Shown: positions 7,025 through 10,783 of the stretch, piece by piece
Layout of the letters: each line of letters opens with the position of its first letter
How positions within the stretch are numbered: the stretch's first letter is position 1
DNA from: Oscillospiraceae bacterium
GTDB taxonomy: Bacteria; Bacillota; Clostridia; UBA1381
DNA length: 10,783 nucleotides
Reading direction: 5' to 3'
Assembly: GCA_022508725.1 (NCBI GenBank)
Contig: JAFLUR010000053.1
Coordinates: 1 to 10,783 of the forward strand
Position numbers and translations under genes: made by a program
The notes under the pieces: generated by a model
The model's database searches: none
What the model saw: the letters and a program-made list of their open reading frames with translations, nothing else
What the model was told of the DNA's origin: nothing

Positions 7025-8904
7025 ATATCCTCCCCCTGAAGCTCTTCCCACTCGGCATAAAGCTCATCAAGACGATCGTTGAGTTTTCCTATTTCCTCGG
7101 AAATCTCCATAGCCTTGACATAATCCGCCGATATATCCGGACTCTCAAGCTTTTTTGTAAGCTCCTTTATTCTATCTTCCGTTTCTTCTATTTCCTCCTC
7201 CGCGCGTTTGAGTCGATTTTGTATTTTGCGTTTTTGCGCGGCTGTTTTCTTCTGCTCCAGATAATCGTTTACCGACTGTTTTTTTTCGGTCTTTTCTTCC
7301 GGGATTATGTGACGGACATAATCATCGTAATTTCCGATATAGCTTTGAACGCCCTTATCGGTCATGTGTATTATCCTCGTGGCCAGCTTGTTTATAAAAT
7401 ATCTGTCATGCGATACCGCAATCATTGTTCCGTCATATCCGGAAAGCGCGTTTTCAAGCGCCTCTCGGGAATGTATATCAAGATGGTTCGTAGGCTCGTC
7501 CAATATAAGCAGATTTGTTCTTTTGAGCATAAGCTTCGCAAGCGATACCCTTGCGCGCTCTCCTCCCGAAAGCTTGCCTATCTCCTTAAAAACCTCCTCG
7601 CCCTTGAAAAGAAATACCGCCAGCGCATTCCTTATATCGGTCTGCGTAAAATCGGGATATTCCTCCCACAGCTCATCTATTATCGTATTTCCGTCATTCA
7701 GATTTTCCTGTATCTGATCGTAATATCCCACATCGATACTTGTCCCGACGGAAAAGCTGCCGCCGTCCGGCTCATATATTCCGAGCAGTATTTTCAGCAG
7801 CGTTGTTTTGCCGCAGCCGTTCGCGCCGAGCAAAAATACCCTTTCGCCGCGCGTTATATGCAGAGATGCGTCTTTAAATATCGTTTTTCCGTCAAATTTC
7901 TTTGAAAGATTTTGGGCGATCACAACATCATCGGCGCCCCTTATGCTTGACTTGAATTCAAATCTTATATCCTCGTTTTTTTTCTCCGGCTTTTCAAGGC
8001 TGTTCTCCAATTTTTCTATGATCTTCATTTTGCTTTCGGCGGTTTTTATATTCTTTTCTCTGTTCCATCTCCGCTGCTGCTCCACTATGCCTTCGAGCCT
8101 TTCGATCTCGCGCATTTTATTCTCATATTCCCTCTCGCGCGTTTTTATATCTGTTTCCTTTTGTTTGACATAAAAGCTGTAATTTCCGTTGAAGGAATAA
8201 AGCTTTTTATTTTCAAGCTCAAAGGTCCTTCCGGATATGCGGTCGAGAAAATATCTGTCATGCGATATTACCATAACCGCGCCTTTAAAGGATAAAAGAA
8301 AATCCTCGAGCCAGTTTACCGAATTTATATCAAGATGATTTGTAGGCTCGTCCAAAAGCAGAACATTTGAATCGGAAAGCAGTATTTTCGCAAGCGACAC
8401 GCGGGTTTTCTGACCTCCGCTCAAATTCCGGACGGGAAGCAAAAACTCATCCTCGGAAAAACCGAGTCCCAACAGCGCCGAACGCAGACGGCTTTTATAA
8501 TACGCCCCGTCACGCTTTAAAAACATTTCGTTAAGATCGTTCTGACGCCTGATAAGCTCCGGCAGATTTCCGACACCGCGCTCAATATCAAGCCGTATAT
8601 CCTCCAATTTTTCCTCTATCTCCGTTATATCCCGGAAGCTCTCCAAAACCTCATTATATACCGTCTTTTCGGAATTATCGCAGGCGTATTGTTCAAGATA
8701 AGCTATCCTCGCATTTTTATTCTTGAAAATCTCACCCTCGTCATATTCCGTTTCACCCGCTATTATTTTAAACAGCGTGGATTTTCCCACACCGTTGCTG
8801 CCGACAAATCCCACCTTGTCATTATCATCAAGAGTAAAGGACACATCCGAAAAAAGCACCTCATCGGCAAACATTTTCTTTATTCCCGAAGCATTTAACA
8901 TCAT
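7021..8904 (-). CDS. ABC-F family ATPase (ribosome-associated, YdiF/Uup-like)
   Basis: A 627-aa protein with two ABC domains and no membrane segments, the hallmark of ABC-F factors. These bind the ribosomal E site and help stalled translation or antibiotic protection. Domain 1 has Walker A GSNGVGKST (35-43), signature LSGGQ (161-165) and DEPTNHLD (185-192). The inter-domain arm, a charged helical hairpin around 235-325, is the P-site tRNA interaction motif region. Domain 2 has Walker A GANGCGKTT (360-368), signature LSGGE (445-449) and a second DEPTNHLD. A C-terminal charged coiled coil of about 85 residues (EQKK..., RAEEEIEETEDRIKELTKKL...) places it near YdiF/Uup rather than EttA. ATG 8904 is chosen because AGAGGTG lies 7 nt upstream; a longer frame to 8991 would overlap the SLH gene and has no family match. 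It overlaps dtd by 4 nt and follows the SLH gene after 14 nt. Housekeeping versus resistance roles cannot be separated here. Confidence 0.95.
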   Translation of the reverse strand: MMLNASGIKKMFADEVLFSDVSFTLDDNDKVGFVGSNGVGKSTLFKIIAGETEYDEGEIFKNKNARIAYLEQYACDNSEKTVYNEVLESFRDITEIEEKLEDIRLDIERGVGNLPELIRRQNDLNEMFLKRDGAYYKSRLRSALLGLGFSEDEFLLPVRNLSGGQKTRVSLAKILLSDSNVLLLDEPTNHLDINSVNWLEDFLLSFKGAVMVISHDRYFLDRISGRTFELENKKLYSFNGNYSFYVKQKETDIKTREREYENKMREIERLEGIVEQQRRWNREKNIKTAESKMKIIEKLENSLEKPEKKNEDIRFEFKSSIRGADDVVIAQNLSKKFDGKTIFKDASLHITRGERVFLLGANGCGKTTLLKILLGIYEPDGGSFSVGTSIDVGYYDQIQENLNDGNTIIDELWEEYPDFTQTDIRNALAVFLFKGEEVFKEIGKLSGGERARVSLAKLMLKRTNLLILDEPTNHLDIHSREALENALSGYDGTMIAVSHDRYFINKLATRIIHMTDKGVQSYIGNYDDYVRHIIPEEKTEKKQSVNDYLEQKKTAAQKRKIQNRLKRAEEEIEETEDRIKELTKKLESPDISADYVKAMEISEEIGKLNDRLDELYAEWEELQGEDI

Positions 8905-8918
8905 GATTATGCACCTCT

Positions 8919-10142
8919 TTATCCGGTATTCTTCATAGGCTCTATAAAATCGTATATGATGCTTACTCCGTAATCGGCATAAGGCGCCCATTTTCCCCCG
9001 AGTTCTTCAATATATCTCACGGTTCCCGCCCAATCAAGCGACTTTACGTTGTAATATCTCGCGTGCGGTTCGCCGACCGGCTCAAGTCCTATATATGCCC
9101 CCATATGATTGAAATGCGCTCTTACTCCGTCATCGGGTGTGGCAAAGCTCTCATGATCGTATGTGGTGTCCCCCGTTGCATCCTTTGCCTTTATGCCCGC
9201 CCAGTTATTCTGTTCGGGTATAACGTTGCCGGTATATTTGCCGAAATTCGTTTCTTTCGCCGCCTGCGCATACATCACCTCCGGACGTATACCGGTAATT
9301 TCACCGTAATACCAATATAAATCGGCTATATCTATAAATCTCTGATGAGCCCCCCTGTTTTGCGCCCATTTTTTTGCCTGTTCAAGTGTGACCTCGGGAC
9401 TTCCCATTATGGGATGCTCTCCCCGTACACCGGTTTCGGTCGTTATATTCACCGTATTGCTTCCGGTATTGTTGTCCGGACTTTTTGTCGCTGCCGGCAT
9501 GGGAACCACCGATGTATGTATATATATCCCGGATGTACTCTTATCCGAATTCATTACTCTGTAGATAAAGGTACACGCCTCCGCGCGCGTTAAAAGTCCC
9601 TTTGGATTTATCTTCATGTCGGAGCCTTTCAGAAAATCGTTTTTTACCGCCGTAAGTATATACGGCTTATAGTCCTCGTCTATATCATCACTGTCCGAAA
9701 ACGAGATCTGCAAAAGACGGTTTGTTTCACCGGCATACGGCTCATATCCCGCGGAGATAAGAAGATATGTCACAAATTCCTCTCTTGTCACAAGCTCAGC
9801 CGGAAGAAACACAATATCGGTCTTTATCATAAGACCCGAAAACCGGTTTATATAATCGTATGACCATAAATTTTCGTCCACATCCAAAAATAATTTCGGA
9901 TTTTTGGATTTTATCGAAAACGCTTCTGTCAGCATTTTTGCCATCTGTTCCCTTGTAATATTTTTATCAAGCATCAGATCGCCGTTTTCGTCGCCGGCAA
10001 TGATATGCTTGTTTATGCAGAAATCCGCGGGTCGCTCCGCCCATTCAAACGCGGCGAGCGCCGGTGATGATATGCCCGAAAGAGCAATTGACAGAATAAC
10101 GGCGGTAATCCCCGTATTCTTTATCCTCTTATGTATCTTCAT
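8919..10142 (-). CDS. Secreted SLH-domain protein with glucosaminidase (GH73-like) domain
   Basis: The 407-aa precursor starts with a signal peptide: basic MKIHKRIKNTG, a hydrophobic core, and probable cleavage after ALA at residue 30. Three S-layer homology repeats follow (about 32-76, 83-133 and 148-198), each ending in an ITR/VTR/LTR-E helix (ITREQM, VTREEF, LTRAEA). They would anchor the protein to secondary wall polymer. A Ser/Thr/Asn-rich linker spans about 200-245. The C-terminal domain resembles endo-beta-N-acetylglucosaminidases: IRPEVMYAQAAKETNFGKYTG carries the predicted catalytic Glu297, followed by NNWAGIKAKD and a DDGVRAHFNHM segment. It is likely a peptidoglycan hydrolase for wall turnover or septum work, fitting the adjacent D-Ala-D-Ala carboxypeptidase gene. 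The GGAGG site (10148-10152) is 5 nt from the ATG. Only the third repeat has the TRAE form often needed for polymer binding. Assignment of the catalytic class is by motif; a lytic transglycosylase-like activity is possible. Confidence 0.88.
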   Translation of the reverse strand: MKIHKRIKNTGITAVILSIALSGISSPALAAFEWAERPADFCINKHIIAGDENGDLMLDKNITREQMAKMLTEAFSIKSKNPKLFLDVDENLWSYDYINRFSGLMIKTDIVFLPAELVTREEFVTYLLISAGYEPYAGETNRLLQISFSDSDDIDEDYKPYILTAVKNDFLKGSDMKINPKGLLTRAEACTFIYRVMNSDKSTSGIYIHTSVVPMPAATKSPDNNTGSNTVNITTETGVRGEHPIMGSPEVTLEQAKKWAQNRGAHQRFIDIADLYWYYGEITGIRPEVMYAQAAKETNFGKYTGNVIPEQNNWAGIKAKDATGDTTYDHESFATPDDGVRAHFNHMGAYIGLEPVGEPHARYYNVKSLDWAGTVRYIEELGGKWAPYADYGVSIIYDFIEPMKNTG

Positions 10143-10164
10143 ATTTTCCTCCGTATTTTGTTAT

Positions 10165-10201
10165 TTTACAGGCAATCATAAAATTTACAATTGCCTGTAA
10201 A
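10165..10201. promoter_or_regulatory. Perfect 12-bp dyad between the carboxypeptidase and SLH genes
   Basis: TTTACAGGCAAT (10165-10176) and ATTGCCTGTAAA (10190-10201) are perfect inverted copies around a 13-nt AT-rich loop. A second dyad, TTTACA-N6-TGTAAA (10184-10201), is nested in the right half, so the word TTTACA or its complement occurs three times. There is no T-run after the hairpin on the minus strand. It may therefore be an operator over a promoter for the SLH gene (TTGTAA, 16 bp, TAAAAT can be read on the minus strand) or a weak terminator of the carboxypeptidase gene. Confidence 0.5.
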
Positions 10202-10206
10202 CTTTA

Positions 10207-10782
10207 TTATTCCGGCAAAGCTGCGATCCCGGGTTTTTCCGTATCCATAAACCATGCCCTCAATATTTGAGAAATAAACGCACGAACTCCCTTTTTCAAA
10301 ACGGTCTTTTCGGCTGTCAGTTCGATCGAGCCTATGACATTTCCGTTCCGGACAAACTCTGCGGTTCCCAAAACATCGCCCTCTTTTACGGGCGCGTCAA
10401 CGCTTTCGTCAATAATAATATTCTTTTCGATGCTTCCGCTTTCGCCCTTTTCCAAAAGCGCGGAAAATTCTTCCTTCGCAACCGCATTGACGGAGCTTTC
10501 GACGCCCTTGTTTACGTTTACCGACGCCATAAATTCACCCTCTTTTACGGGAGAGCAAATTTCATATTTTGCAAATCCGTAATCAAGCAATGTACTTGCC
10601 CCTCCGAAACGCTCCTTTGATGTAGGCGCGCCGAGAACCACCGCTATAAGCTGCATACCGTCCCTTTCGGCTGTAGCCGCAAGACAGCACAGCGCCTTTG
10701 AGGTAGAGCCGGTTTTAAGTCCGTTTGCACCTTTGTAAAAACGTATCAGCTTATTTGTATTCGCAAGCTGAAATTTCCCGTC
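10207..10782 (-). CDS. D-alanyl-D-alanine carboxypeptidase (PBP5 family), C-terminal part
   Basis: The gene is cut by the window edge; 191 residues are visible, ending at TAA 10209-10207. The enzyme trims the terminal D-Ala from peptidoglycan pentapeptides outside the membrane and is penicillin-binding. The third catalytic motif KTG (10716-10708, in GLKTGSTSKA) is visible, followed by CCLAATAERDGMQLIAVVLGAP, which matches the end of the peptidase S11 domain. The SxxK and SxN motifs lie outside the window. The PBP5 C-terminal beta-sandwich domain follows (roughly residues 85-165 of the fragment), ending in a moderately hydrophobic AFISQILRAWFMD helix likely to sit on the membrane. A start at ATG 10656 would remove the KTG motif and is wrong. 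The SLH wall hydrolase gene starts 64 nt downstream on the same strand. DacF is the likely Bacillus counterpart, but the paralogue cannot be fixed from this fragment. Confidence 0.93.
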   Translation of the reverse strand, partial: DGKFQLANTNKLIRFYKGANGLKTGSTSKALCCLAATAERDGMQLIAVVLGAPTSKERFGGASTLLDYGFAKYEICSPVKEGEFMASVNVNKGVESSVNAVAKEEFSALLEKGESGSIEKNIIIDESVDAPVKEGDVLGTAEFVRNGNVIGSIELTAEKTVLKKGVRAFISQILRAWFMDTEKPGIAALPE

Positions 10783-10783
10783 G

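Noticed and set aside
7219..7905. 228-codon plus-strand frame opposite the ABC-F gene
   Set aside because: It is antisense to the second ABC domain, whose motifs are intact. The predicted peptide has no recognisable family.
8905..8991. N-terminal extension of the ABC-F frame to 8991
   Set aside because: It would overlap the end of the SLH gene. A good SD sits before 8904, and family proteins start at the MLNASGIKK-type segment.

Overview
The window looks like a core-genome stretch of a Firmicute, most likely an anaerobic member of the Clostridia. The basis is the secA-prfB pairing, AGGAGG-like ribosome binding sites, an SLH-anchored wall hydrolase, a GH35 glycosidase and moderate GC. The genus cannot be read from the sequence.

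Plus strand, 1-4352: the 3' end of a 2-isopropylmalate synthase gene (leuA, long form), a short promoter-bearing gap, then secA (907 aa, complete, with the C-terminal zinc motif) and prfB. RF2 is encoded in two frames, 3230-3304 and 3306-4352, joined by the classic +1 programmed frameshift at CTT TGA C. A caller that starts prfB at 3378 loses 49 residues. A strong hairpin at 4367-4412 closes this transcription unit and can also serve genes arriving from the other side.

Minus strand, 10783 down to 4505: the C-terminal half of a D-Ala-D-Ala carboxypeptidase (KTG motif visible), a secreted three-SLH protein with a glucosaminidase domain, an ABC-F translation ATPase, and dtd (D-aminoacyl-tRNA deacylase). 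These are followed by a 27-codon remnant that looks like the N-terminus of an HD-domain phosphohydrolase, and finally a GH35 beta-galactosidase-like gene. Spacing is tight from the SLH gene to the HD remnant: a 14-nt gap, an ATGA overlap, and a start codon 9 nt after the dtd stop. This suggests one co-transcribed, partly coupled set serving the cell wall and translation quality control.

The part most worth a second look is the block between the prfB terminator and dtd. The HD gene stops abruptly right after its first predicted metal-ligand region. A carbohydrate gene unrelated to its neighbours follows, and beyond that gene lies an 18-bp-arm imperfect inverted repeat (4424-4493). This fits replacement of the rest of the HD gene by an acquired GH35 cassette. 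No transposase, integrase, CRISPR array, tRNA or rRNA was seen. I found no undescribed multi-gene system; most of the window is ordinary housekeeping content.
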